From: CBDIHP01 sp965279195
GTDB lineage: Bacteria; Planctomycetota; Planctomycetia; Isosphaerales; Isosphaeraceae
Length of the DNA stretch: 64,000 bases
Direction: 5' to 3'
NCBI GenBank assembly: GCA_965279195.1
Contig: CBDIHP010000044.1
Coordinates: 62,001 to 126,000 of the forward strand
The position numbers and the translations under genes are program-made. Position 1 is the stretch's first letter, and the number at the start of each line of letters is the position of its first letter. The notes under the pieces are model-generated. The model was not told where the DNA came from. It saw nothing but the letters and a program-made list of their open reading frames with translations, and ran no database searches. Shown here one piece after another: positions 8,030-16,509 of this stretch.

Positions 8030-9955
8030 TCAAGCCACCTTCGCCGGGTCCTTGCCGAAGAACTTGACGTAGCGGGCGGCCTGGTCGCTCCAGGGGCTCA
8101 CGAGCTGGACGACCACGGCGGAGAGCGGCACGGTCCAGACGACGACGGGGTTCAGTCCGGGCCAGAAGAGGCCGAGGCCGGCGGCGATCACGCCCGAGGC
8201 GATCACCGGCCAGAACCGGAATCGCCGCTTGCGGTCACGTTCGGTCATCTTCCACCAGCCGTTCGCGAAGTACGACAGCCCGAAGAACGAGACGATGCCG
8301 AGCAGGTGCGGGATCGCCACCAGCGTGCTCGACCGGCCGAGCTGGAGCGTGAATTCATACGCCCGGTGGTCGGTGGAGAGTTTCAGGTTCGTGAACTCCG
8401 CCAGGATCTGAGCGGCGAGCCCGACGACCAGTCCCCAGCCCAGGTAACCGAACCGCTTGCTCATGCCGTCGATGGGCTTACTCTCGGCCCAGAGGTTCCC
8501 CGCGATCAGGCCCCAGCTCCCCAGGAGGCTCACGGCGAACAGGAAGGCCAGCTCCTGCGGGCGGCGGAGGTAATCCATCCCGGTCATCGTGGCGATCAGG
8601 ACGCTGAGCAGGCCCGAGAGCGGGGCTGCCGCGATCATCGAGCCCGTCGCCTGCGCCAGCCGGACCCGGCCGACCGCCAGGGGTGGCGGGGGCGTCGGGG
8701 CCGGAGGCAAGGGCTTGGGGGCCTTCGCCGGCCGGGGCAGTGGTGTGGGGCGCTGGGGGGGCGGGGGCGGCGTGAAGACCGCCCGACGGACCGGGGGGCG
8801 GGCGTTCCTCCCCTGGGGATTCGGGGCCGCCGCCAGGTTGCGGCGGTCGCGGCCCGGGAGCCAGAACCAGCTACCGCCCTTGCGCCTGGGCTGCTCCGGC
8901 GGCAGCGTGTTCGGGCCGATGTAGAACACCGGCTCCTCCTCGCCGATTCGGAGGATGTCGTCGTCGGGCCCCTTCGGAGTCCGGGGCGCCGGCGAGAGCA
9001 AGGGCGCGGGGCTGACCGGCGGGGCGTTTTTGCCTTCGCCGATGAACCGCACGTCCCGCCTCGGGGCGTCGCCGGAGGGGAGCAGGTCGAGCGTCCGCTT
9101 TTGCCGGAGGTTCGGGTCCTTGGCCAGGGCCTTCTCGACGATCGCCCGGTAAGGGGCGGGGATCGGCGTCAGGTCGGGCCGGGAGGTCAGGTGCTTCATG
9201 AGCACCTCGCCGACGCTCTCCCCCTCGAAGGGGACGCGCCCGGTGATCATCTCGTAGAGCATCACGCCGATGGCGTAGATGTCCACCGCCTTGCTGTACC
9301 GGCCGGTCGAGATCTCGGGCGCCATGTAGTGGCAGGTCCCGATGCTCTCGGAGTGGTTGCTGCCCTTCTCGGGCGAGATCATCTTCGCGAGGCCGTAGTC
9401 GCCGATCTTGACGACGCCTTCCTCGATGAACATGTTCGCCGGCTTGAGGTCGCGGTGGACGACGCCGTGGTCGTGGAGGTACTCGACGCCCTCGATGATC
9501 CCCTTGAGCCAGGCCCGGATCTCGGGCTCGGGCATGCCGTTGGGGTGCTGCGCCAGGACGGTCGCCAGGCTCGGCCCGGAGACGTACTCCATGATGACGA
9601 AGGTCTCGCCCGAGTCGTTGGTCCTCAGGTCGAGGATCGACAGCAGGTTCTGACACTTCAGGTTCATGCACTGCGCGACGCCCCGGCGCTCGACCTCGAC
9701 GTTGCGGGTGATGAGCTTGAGGGCGACCTCCTTGCCGGCGTCGCTGGTGGCGTAGTAGACCTCGCCGAATCCGCCCCGTCCGATGGCGCGTTTGATCGTA
9801 TAGCCGTCGAGGGGGCGGGAGCCGGAGGTGAAGGTGTATCGGCTCGCCCCCGGGTTCGTCCTGGGCGTGGGCATGGCGTTGGTCCCCTCCGGTCCGGCGA
9901 GGAACTCGATCGTCTCGTTGAGGTGGCCGGCGGGCTTTCGAGCCGTCGCGTTCAT
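8030..9955 (-). CDS. Membrane-associated Ser/Thr protein kinase (Hanks/Pkn2 type)
   Basis: The 641-aa protein has an N-terminal kinase domain with the Gly-rich loop GRGGFGEV (59-66), catalytic Lys80 in VALKL, the catalytic loop HRDLKPANM (167-175), DYG in place of DFG (186-188) and an APE motif. A long Pro-rich linker follows (about 320-430), then several C-terminal hydrophobic helices (LLSVLIATMTGM, LAFLFAVSLLGSWGLIAGNL, GLVVGLAAQIL). The kinase therefore faces the cytoplasm. The ATG giving MNATARK, preceded by a GGAAGA stretch, is preferred; a GTG nine codons upstream is possible. A tandem-FHA protein lies upstream on the same strand, a plausible phosphothreonine-binding partner. Confidence 0.9.
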   Translation of the reverse strand: MNATARKPAGHLNETIEFLAGPEGTNAMPTPRTNPGASRYTFTSGSRPLDGYTIKRAIGRGGFGEVYYATSDAGKEVALKLITRNVEVERRGVAQCMNLKCQNLLSILDLRTNDSGETFVIMEYVSGPSLATVLAQHPNGMPEPEIRAWLKGIIEGVEYLHDHGVVHRDLKPANMFIEEGVVKIGDYGLAKMISPEKGSNHSESIGTCHYMAPEISTGRYSKAVDIYAIGVMLYEMITGRVPFEGESVGEVLMKHLTSRPDLTPIPAPYRAIVEKALAKDPNLRQKRTLDLLPSGDAPRRDVRFIGEGKNAPPVSPAPLLSPAPRTPKGPDDDILRIGEEEPVFYIGPNTLPPEQPRRKGGSWFWLPGRDRRNLAAAPNPQGRNARPPVRRAVFTPPPPPQRPTPLPRPAKAPKPLPPAPTPPPPLAVGRVRLAQATGSMIAAAPLSGLLSVLIATMTGMDYLRRPQELAFLFAVSLLGSWGLIAGNLWAESKPIDGMSKRFGYLGWGLVVGLAAQILAEFTNLKLSTDHRAYEFTLQLGRSSTLVAIPHLLGIVSFFGLSYFANGWWKMTERDRKRRFRFWPVIASGVIAAGLGLFWPGLNPVVVWTVPLSAVVVQLVSPWSDQAARYVKFFGKDPAKVA

Positions 9956-10225
9956 GTCGTCTTCCACTCCGCTACGCTCCACGTTGGGTCAGGCGGCTCG
10001 CCAGGAGGGGGGAGTTCGCCGGTCGGATCCGGGGAGATCGGCGATCCGGGTTGGGGCGGGTGACTCTCCCGCACCCCCGAACCGTTCCGCAACCAACGCC
10101 TCGCGTATCACGTTAGAGTTTACGCTCGCGAGGCCCGATTATTGGCGGAATTCCCCGGCAGGCGGCGACGCTTTCTCCCGACGGACGAACGACGGTGGGT
10201 CCTGGCGCTGGGCGCCGTTGCGTTC

Positions 10226-11749
10226 TCAAACGGGCGAGGTCCGCGAGCCCAGGGGTTCCAGGCTGAACGAGAAACCTTCGCCCAGGACGCTGGATTGCAG
10301 GGTCAGGGCCGACCGTGCCGCCATCTCGCGGCCGTCGACTTCGAAGGAGCCCGGGGCACGGCACCAGAGCGACGGCCCCTGCCGGTAGAGGACGACCGGC
10401 GCCGACAGCCCGGGCGCGAGGATGTGCGAGTGTGAGTTCGACCCGATGATGCAGGTCTCCGCCATCAGCACGACCCCGTCCACCGCCAGCGGCAGCCGGT
10501 GCCGGCTCACGACGACCAGCCTCGCGGTCGAGCTGACCGGGCTCGGCTGCTGGAATTCCAGCTCCACCGAGCTGCCCAGCCGGATCACGTCCCCGCTGCG
10601 GAGCGGGGCCGTCTCGACGGGGCGGCCGTTGACGAACGTGTCCTTGATCGCCTTGAGGATGTAGCTGTCGCCGTCGCGGACGAGCCTGGCGTGGTTCCGG
10701 GCGAGGTCGCCCAGCAGCGGCACGTCCGCGCCGCTGTCGGGCCCCGACCGCCCGAGGACGATCTCGTCGTCGAGGCAGACGAGGTAGCCGCCGACGGTGT
10801 CCAGCCAGAGCAGGAACCGCCCCTGCGGGCCCCGCGCCAGCGACTGCGCCAGGGCTCGCCCCGGGCCGATCGGAAGGCCGCGTTCATTGCCGCCCGGGGG
10901 GGGATACATCGTCGGCACGATCGTCCCCATGGGAGTCTCGATCGGGATCGGGGGTTCGGGCGCGATCGAACCCGGATCGGGCCCGAGTCCGAGGCCGGCG
11001 GGGATGCCCCGGCCGCTGCGCCCGGGCAGGCTGGAGGACGGCCCGATGGCCGCGATCTGCTGCCAGGCCTTGGTGCGGGCCTGGCGGGCGGTCGCGTGCT
11101 CGGGAACGACTTCGAGCACAAGTTCGGCCGAAGCCAGGGTTTCCGGCCAGTTGGTGGCGGCCAGGGCCTTGTAGAGCGCCTCGATCCGCCCGGCCGCGTG
11201 CTTCTGCCTGGCCTCGATGTCGCGACGGGCCGCGGCGAGGGCCGACTCCGCCTGGCCGGCGGACAGGCGAACGGCGCGGTCGAGCTGCTCGGTGGCCCGG
11301 CCGAACTCGCCCCGGCGGGACTCGTCGAGCGCGGTCTGCCACGCCTCGGCGACCTCCTTCGCACGACGCAGCGCGGGCCCGCTGATCCGGTGCCGCGCCA
11401 GTTCCTCGACCCGCTCGACCACCCGGGCGGGCTCGCCGGCGTCGAGGTCGGATTTGACCTCGCCCGCCACGCGATCGGCCAGGCTGAGCCGGGCCGCGGC
11501 CAGGGTGTCCGGCGCGGCGCCGAGCTGCTCGGCGAGCCGGAGGTCATCGATGGCTCCCGGCCAGTCGTCGGCCGCGGCCCGGCGCCCGGCTCGGGCGACG
11601 AGGTCGAGGGCGATCTTGCCCCGGAGCTGGAGGGCGAGGTGGTGGTCGGCCACGTCCGGCTTCGAGGTGAGCACCAGCGCTTCCTCGTACCGGCCGGCCT
11701 TCGCCGCCTCCTCAGCCTGCCGCAATGTGACGCGCCATTGTCCCAGCAT
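10226..11749 (-). CDS. Tandem FHA-domain protein with helical N-terminal region
   Basis: The roughly 300 N-terminal residues are Ala/Arg/Glu-rich and helical, with TPR-like pairs (AEEAAKAGRYEEALVLTSK). A forkhead-associated domain follows at about 316-400: IVLGRSGPDSG, then RNHARLVRDG, then TFVNGRPVE. A second, diverged FHA-like repeat occupies about 418-507 (IIGSNSHSHILAPGLS, then LYRQG, then FEVDGREM). FHA domains bind phosphothreonine, so the product may read the output of the kinase gene downstream. The start is uncertain; the ATG giving MLGQWRVTL has an AAGG upstream, and an ATG nine codons earlier is also possible. Confidence 0.8.
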   Translation of the reverse strand: MLGQWRVTLRQAEEAAKAGRYEEALVLTSKPDVADHHLALQLRGKIALDLVARAGRRAAADDWPGAIDDLRLAEQLGAAPDTLAAARLSLADRVAGEVKSDLDAGEPARVVERVEELARHRISGPALRRAKEVAEAWQTALDESRRGEFGRATEQLDRAVRLSAGQAESALAAARRDIEARQKHAAGRIEALYKALAATNWPETLASAELVLEVVPEHATARQARTKAWQQIAAIGPSSSLPGRSGRGIPAGLGLGPDPGSIAPEPPIPIETPMGTIVPTMYPPPGGNERGLPIGPGRALAQSLARGPQGRFLLWLDTVGGYLVCLDDEIVLGRSGPDSGADVPLLGDLARNHARLVRDGDSYILKAIKDTFVNGRPVETAPLRSGDVIRLGSSVELEFQQPSPVSSTARLVVVSRHRLPLAVDGVVLMAETCIIGSNSHSHILAPGLSAPVVLYRQGPSLWCRAPGSFEVDGREMAARSALTLQSSVLGEGFSFSLEPLGSRTSPV

Positions 11750-12299
11750 GGTTGCCTTGCCGTCTGGTTTGACCATGGGGGATGCCCACACTCCCGCCAT
11801 CCACGGTAGAAGGGTGGGCGTCGCCCACCGGCCCTCGTCCCCGCCCCCGGCCCGATCGATCCCCTCTGCCCGGGATCCCTCTTCGTGGGGCGGTTTCGCA
11901 CTGCGTGTTCTACGTCGCAAGTTGTCGCCCGGCCTATCCTTTCGGTCGAACTCCGGTCGTTTTCCCGGGGCCGTCCTCGGGGCGATTCCCGCCCGCCTTC
12001 GACGTGCCTATCACTACTTCGCGATTGCCCCGCCCGGCATTGGTCGCCATCTTCCAGAAAATCCCGGACGGATCACCCGGAAGGCGGAAGCTTGCTTCCG
12101 CTCGGCCTTAGGGGAGCTTGCTCCCCGTCACCTGGGCCAGGGCATTCCGACGAAGATGAATTCTCGGGCCCCTCCTGATCGAGACCCGCGGGCGGAGCAA
12201 GCTTCCGTACTCCGGGCGTTCGGAGCCGGAAAACGGCGACGGGCCCGGACTTGCGGTCCGGGCCCGGGGCGGTTCGCTTCACTTCATCAAGGGCTCAGC
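11750..12299. other. 550-bp intergenic region with short repeat units
   Basis: No gene is supported. It contains a GGTGGGC/GCCCACC hairpin (11813-11829), a CGGAAGCTTGCTTCCG unit (12085-12100) with an inverted partner at 12192-12207, an AGGGGAGCTTGCTCCCC unit (12110-12126), and the terminator at 12240-12266. The AAGCTTGC units look like a further short intergenic repeat family. Confidence 0.5.
12240..12266 (-). terminator. Rho-independent terminator of the coiled-coil gene
   Basis: An 11-bp perfect GC stem (12240-12250 and 12256-12266) with a 5-nt loop lies 34 bp beyond the stop. On the - strand it is followed by CGCCGTTTTCC, giving a T-tract. Confidence 0.8.
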
Positions 12300-13112
12300 T
12301 CAGAGGCTCTTGTCCGAGGAGGTCTTCTTGACGGCCGGGCCGAACTCGGCGTCGATCTCCTTGAGGATGTCCCGCTTGGGCTCGATCACGATCGGCATCC
12401 CACCCTCGGAGTACTTGCCTTCCATCTCGGTGGTCTTGGTGATGACTTCGAGGCGCTTCTCGAGGTCGGTCACCGACTCCTTGGCCCGGGAGAGGGCGCT
12501 GTCGTCGAAGGTGAACTCGTTGGTGGACTTGGTGGCCTCGATCATCTTGAGCTGGGCCTCGATGCTGTCGATCTTGGCGAGCAGCTCCTTCTTGGTCGCG
12601 GCCATCTGGCTGAGCATCTGGCGGGCGGCGGCCACCGACTTCTGCTTGGCCTTCAGGGTCGCCTGCTTGTTCTCAAGGAACTGGGCCGTCGCCTTGATGT
12701 GGTCGAAGCGGCGGGCCAGGTCGACCTTCACCTCGTCGGCCGAGTAGCTGATGTTGCCGGCCAGGCGGACCTCGCCCGAGTCGAGGCTCGAACGCAGGGC
12801 GGTCAGGTTCTTCTTCTCGGTGTCGAGGTTGGCCTGGACCGTCTTGATCTCGCCTTCCAGGTGCTCGACATCGACGAGGGCCTGGGCCAGCGACGCGATG
12901 TTCTCCTTGATCGCCGGCTCAAGCCGGGCGACCTCGTCGCGGGCCCGGTCGATCTCGAACTGGACCGGCACGGCGTTCTTGGCGTTGTGGCGGACCTTGT
13001 GGAAGGCCGTCCGGACGTAGCTCGGGGCGGAGGTCCCGAAGACCAGGCCCAGGCCACCAGCCGCCAGGACCGTACCCAGGGCCACCTTCTTGATCGTCGA
13101 GCAGCAGGTCAT
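12300..13112 (-). CDS. Membrane-anchored coiled-coil protein
   Basis: The 270-aa protein begins with two cysteines (MTCCSTIKK) and one hydrophobic segment (VALGTVLAAGGLGLVFG). Then come long heptad-rich helices (about 50-115 and 130-235) with only short breaks. The organisation, a short anchor followed by antiparallel-type coiled coil, recalls PspA/envelope-spacer proteins, but no PspA signature is evident. The C-terminal tail (IVIEPKRDILKEIDAEFGP) is charged. It is likely a single-gene unit, with its own terminator and a divergent upstream region. Confidence 0.65.
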   Translation of the reverse strand: MTCCSTIKKVALGTVLAAGGLGLVFGTSAPSYVRTAFHKVRHNAKNAVPVQFEIDRARDEVARLEPAIKENIASLAQALVDVEHLEGEIKTVQANLDTEKKNLTALRSSLDSGEVRLAGNISYSADEVKVDLARRFDHIKATAQFLENKQATLKAKQKSVAAARQMLSQMAATKKELLAKIDSIEAQLKMIEATKSTNEFTFDDSALSRAKESVTDLEKRLEVITKTTEMEGKYSEGGMPIVIEPKRDILKEIDAEFGPAVKKTSSDKSL

Positions 13113-13597
13113 GTGACTGTCTCCTTGCTAGCGTTGCGGACCGTGTCGTGACTTGCTTCGGAGCCCCCGATTGGGCTCCCCGGCGTAGTATTCGTTTCCA
13201 GGTCGGTAAGCGGCGTCTCGGCCCCAGGTCGTCTGTCAGCCTCGTCTCGTCCCGCGGCTTTCGACCGTTTCACCCGCTCAACACAGAGGAATTCGAGGCC
13301 CCTGCGGAATTATTGGGGATCTGATTTTCAAAGATCTCAAGGGTTGGGACGATTTTGGTGGCAGTCTGGGCGGGCTGGGAAGTGGTTGTGGGGTGCGATG
13401 GTACGCGTCCTCGCGTCCACCGCACCGAGGACCACCCACGACCAGCGGGGCCGCGTGCCGTCTCGTTCGCAATTGTCGGTGCGGTGGACGCGAGGACGCG
13501 TACCAGCGCAACCTACGGGAAAGACCCGCTTGCACTCGGGGGGCCTTTCGGCTCGACTCTTGGGATAACGAGAACCTTCGGACCCGGGAGCATCGCG
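13113..13597. other. Divergent 485-bp intergenic region
   Basis: It separates the coiled-coil gene (-) from the rhodanese-cydAB genes (+) and must hold promoters for both; none could be placed with confidence. Apart from R1 copy b, no gene or RNA motif was recognised. Confidence 0.5.
13400..13504. repeat. Inverted-repeat element R1, copy b
   Basis: The arms 13400-13428 and 13476-13504 are perfect 29-bp inverted copies, and weaker pairing extends about 9 bp further out. The core GCGTCCTCGCGTCCACCGCACC is the same as in the arms at 4.65-4.86 kb, while the 47-bp interior is unrelated to that copy. The constant arms with variable interior suggest a non-autonomous, possibly mobile, hairpin element. 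Confidence 0.75.
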
Positions 13598-14017
13598 ATG
13601 CGGATCGGTCGGTTCGGAATGGCCCTGGCCCTGGTGGTGGGCGTCGCAGGGCTCGTCGGGGCGCAGGAGTCCGACTACACCAAGGACAGTCTGGAGCAGG
13701 TGAAGTCCAGGGTCCAGGCCGGCAAGGCGGTGCTGGTGGACGTCCGCGAGCAGAAGGAATGGGACCGGGGCCACATCAAGAAGGCCGTGTTCCTGCCACT
13801 GAGCAAGCTCAGCACCTGGGAACGCGACGGCATCCCGGACGCGGACAAGGCCGAGCTGCAGAAGACCCTTCCGAAGGGCACCGTGATCTACTGCCACTGC
13901 GCGGCGGGCGGACGTTCGGTGCCGGGCAGCGAGGCGCTCCGCAAGCTCGGGTATGATGCCCAGGCGCTCAAGCAAGGGTACACGACGCTCATCAAGGAAG
14001 GTTTCCCCAAGGAATAG
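13598..14017 (+). CDS. Exported rhodanese-like sulfurtransferase
   Basis: The 139-aa protein has a signal peptide (MRIGRFGMALALVVGVAGLVGAQ) and a single rhodanese domain. The active-site loop is C-A-A-G-G-R-S with Cys101, preceded by CH, and the Asp/Arg segment VLVDVREQKEWDRGHI is intact. The domain is short and stand-alone, as in periplasmic GlpE/PspE-like proteins that carry sulfane sulfur. cydA starts 9 bp after its stop, so the gene is probably in the cytochrome bd operon. A role in sulfide or redox handling at the bd oxidase is inferred from context. Confidence 0.88.
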   Translation: MRIGRFGMALALVVGVAGLVGAQESDYTKDSLEQVKSRVQAGKAVLVDVREQKEWDRGHIKKAVFLPLSKLSTWERDGIPDADKAELQKTLPKGTVIYCHCAAGGRSVPGSEALRKLGYDAQALKQGYTTLIKEGFPKE

Positions 14018-14026
14018 GCTCAAAAC

Positions 14027-15370
14027 GTGTCGAATCTCCTCGCCGCGCGGTTGCAGATGGCGATGTCGCTGGGCTTCCACATCCTCTTCGCGGTGGTGGG
14101 GATCGCCCAGCCCCTTTTGATGACGGTCTCGGAGGCCCTCTGGCTCCGTACCGGCGAGCCCGTGTACCGGATCCTCGCGCGCCGCTGGGCGAGGGGGACG
14201 GCGATCCTCTTCGCCGTCGGGGCCGTCTCGGGGACCGTCCTGTCGTTCGAACTCGGCCTGCTCTGGCCGGGGTTCATGAAGATCGCCGGGCCGGTCGTCG
14301 GCGTCGGGTTCGGTCTCGAAGGGTTCGCCTTCTTCACCGAGGCCATCTTCCTGGGGATCTACATCTACGGCTGGGACCGGGTCCCACCGCTGGCCCACTG
14401 GCTCGCCGGGGTGGTCGTGGCGTTCAGCGGGGCCCTGTCGGGGATCCTCGTCGTCTCGGTCAACGCCTGGATGAACACGCCGCAGGGGTTCCGGCTCGCC
14501 GGCTCGGTCCCGACCGACATCGACCCGATCGCGGCTTTGCTCAACCCGGCGATGCTCTCCGAGACCCTCCACATGACCCTGGCCGCCTACTCCGCCGGCG
14601 GCATGCTCGTGGCCGGGATCCACGCGGCCCTGCTGCTGCGTGACCGTTCCAACCTGTTCCACCGCAAGGGTTTGATGATTGCCCTGCTCGTGGGCGGGAT
14701 CGCCTCGATGCTCCAGCCGTTGAGCGGCCACTACACCGCGCACACCGTAGCGAAGACCCAGCCGACGAAGCTCGCGGCGATGGAGGCCCTGTTCCACACT
14801 GTCCACCGGGCCCCGCTGCTCATCGGGGGCATCCCCGACGTGGAGGCCGGGGTGGTCCGCTACGCCATCGAGATCCCTGGCGCGTTGAGTTTCCTGGCGA
14901 CCAACGACTTCAACGCCGAGGTCCCCGGCCTGGACAAGGTTCCGAGGAAGGACTGGCCGCCGGTGGTGGTGATCCACGTCGCGTTCCAGATCATGGTCGC
15001 CTGCGGGATGGCCATGGCGGGGCTGGCGGCGCTCGGTGGGTTGGTTTCGTGGAAGACGAAGCGGCTCCCCGACCAGCCCCTGTACCTCTGGGCCCTGGCG
15101 CTGGCGAGCCCGCTGGGCATGCTGGCGATCGAGGCCGGCTGGACGGTGACCGAGGTCGGACGCCAGCCCTGGATCATCCAGGACATCCTGCGGACGACCG
15201 ACGCCGTCACGCCCGTCCCGGGGCTGTGGATGTCGCTGCTGGGGTATTCGTTGCTCTATCTCGTACTGGGGGCGGTGGTTGTGTTGCTCCTGATGCACCA
15301 GTTCGGCGCTAGCCCGGACGCGGAGCAGCTCGCCAAGGGCCTGGGTATCGACGACAAGGGAGGCCACTGA
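14027..15370 (+). CDS. cydA: Cytochrome bd-type quinol oxidase subunit I
   Basis: This is the catalytic subunit of the membrane quinol:O2 oxidoreductase, binding hemes b558, b595 and d. The 447-aa length and the short segment after WLPFGFxxx-type helices fit the short-Q-loop (CIO-like) class. Candidate heme ligands are visible: His in LGFHILFA near residue 19, His in LHMTLAAYSAGG, and Met in LWMSLLGYSLL. It starts with GTG, chosen because the sequence MSNLLAARLQMAMSLGFH matches the family N-terminus. The stop overlaps the cydB start (TGATG). Typically supports microaerobic respiration. Confidence 0.95.
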   Translation: MSNLLAARLQMAMSLGFHILFAVVGIAQPLLMTVSEALWLRTGEPVYRILARRWARGTAILFAVGAVSGTVLSFELGLLWPGFMKIAGPVVGVGFGLEGFAFFTEAIFLGIYIYGWDRVPPLAHWLAGVVVAFSGALSGILVVSVNAWMNTPQGFRLAGSVPTDIDPIAALLNPAMLSETLHMTLAAYSAGGMLVAGIHAALLLRDRSNLFHRKGLMIALLVGGIASMLQPLSGHYTAHTVAKTQPTKLAAMEALFHTVHRAPLLIGGIPDVEAGVVRYAIEIPGALSFLATNDFNAEVPGLDKVPRKDWPPVVVIHVAFQIMVACGMAMAGLAALGGLVSWKTKRLPDQPLYLWALALASPLGMLAIEAGWTVTEVGRQPWIIQDILRTTDAVTPVPGLWMSLLGYSLLYLVLGAVVVLLLMHQFGASPDAEQLAKGLGIDDKGGH

Positions 15371-16461
15371 TGCCCGTCGAAGGGGTGACCTCCCTGAGCC
15401 AGTTGACCACGGCCGACTGGGTGGCGATCGTCATGCTCCTCGCCCTGATCGTCCATGCCCTGTTCGGCGGGGCCGACTACGGCGCGGGCCTATGGGACCT
15501 CCTCGCCCGGGGGCCCCGGGCGCAGGACCAGCGTGACCTGATCGCGAAGGCGATCGGGCCGGTCTGGGAGGCCAATCACGTCTGGCTGATCGTCGTGATC
15601 GTCCTGCTGTTCAGTGGATTTCCGAATGCGTTCGCCGAGGTGATGACGACCCTGCACGTCCCGCTGTCGCTGATGCTGGTCGGGATCGTCCTGCGCGGAT
15701 CGGCCTTCACGTTCCGGAGTTACGACAACAGCCACCTCGGCAAGCGGGCGTGGAACCGGGTCTTCTCGATCCCCAGCATCCTCACGCCGATCCTGCTCGG
15801 CACGGTCATCGGCGCGATCGCGACCGGCGACCCCGGGCGGGCGGCCGAGGCGGGCGGGCCGATCCCGATGTTCTCGACCTGGCTGCAACCGTTCCCCCTG
15901 ACCGTGGGCCTGTTCGCCCTCAACCTCTTCGCCTTCATCGCGGCCGTCTACCTGACCCTCGAAGCGCCCGAGGGGCCACTCCGGGAAGACTTCCGGTTCC
16001 GGGCCCTGTGCGCGGCGGTGATGCTGGGCGTGGTGGCGTGGGTCGTCTTCCGCCTGGCCCGCGACGACGCGCCCGCGGTCTACGAAGGGTTGAAGCGTTC
16101 CGACTGGGGCCCTTCGGTCCGATACGCCACGGGGGCGTGTGCGATCGCGACGCTCCTGGCCCTTTGGTTCCGGGTTTATCAGGTGGCCCGGCTCGCGGCG
16201 ATGCTCCAGGTGGCCTTGATCCTCTTGGGTTGCGCCATGGCCCAGCATCCGTACCTCGTGCCGCCGAACCTGACGGTCGCCAACACCGCCTCGCCGCCGA
16301 TCGTCCAGAAGCTCCTGCTGATCGTGCTGGGCTGCGGTTCGGTGATCCTGCTGCCGTCGCTCGTGTACCTCTTCCGGATCTTCAAGGGGCACACGTTCTG
16401 GAACCTCGGTGATCCGGGGATGTCGGAGAATATCTCGGCGACTCGACCGAACTCTGGATAG
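15370..16461 (+). CDS. cydB: Cytochrome bd-type quinol oxidase subunit II
   Basis: The 363-aa multi-spanning protein has the CydB N-terminal signature (FGGADYGAGLWDLLARGPR) followed by GPVWEANHVWLIVVIVLLFSGFP-type helices. It stabilises subunit I in the membrane. Its ATG overlaps the cydA stop, indicating translational coupling. No cydX-type small subunit and no cydDC assembly transporter are seen in the adjacent sequence. Confidence 0.95.
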   Translation: MPVEGVTSLSQLTTADWVAIVMLLALIVHALFGGADYGAGLWDLLARGPRAQDQRDLIAKAIGPVWEANHVWLIVVIVLLFSGFPNAFAEVMTTLHVPLSLMLVGIVLRGSAFTFRSYDNSHLGKRAWNRVFSIPSILTPILLGTVIGAIATGDPGRAAEAGGPIPMFSTWLQPFPLTVGLFALNLFAFIAAVYLTLEAPEGPLREDFRFRALCAAVMLGVVAWVVFRLARDDAPAVYEGLKRSDWGPSVRYATGACAIATLLALWFRVYQVARLAAMLQVALILLGCAMAQHPYLVPPNLTVANTASPPIVQKLLLIVLGCGSVILLPSLVYLFRIFKGHTFWNLGDPGMSENISATRPNSG

Positions 16462-16509
16462 AGTTCGGTCGCCCACTGTCGATCGAGACCGGCCAGCGGG
16501 AGTGTTGCC

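Noticed and set aside
12073..12282. A small - strand gene in the FHA/coiled-coil gap
   Set aside because: The frame runs through short repeats and a terminator and has no recognisable features.
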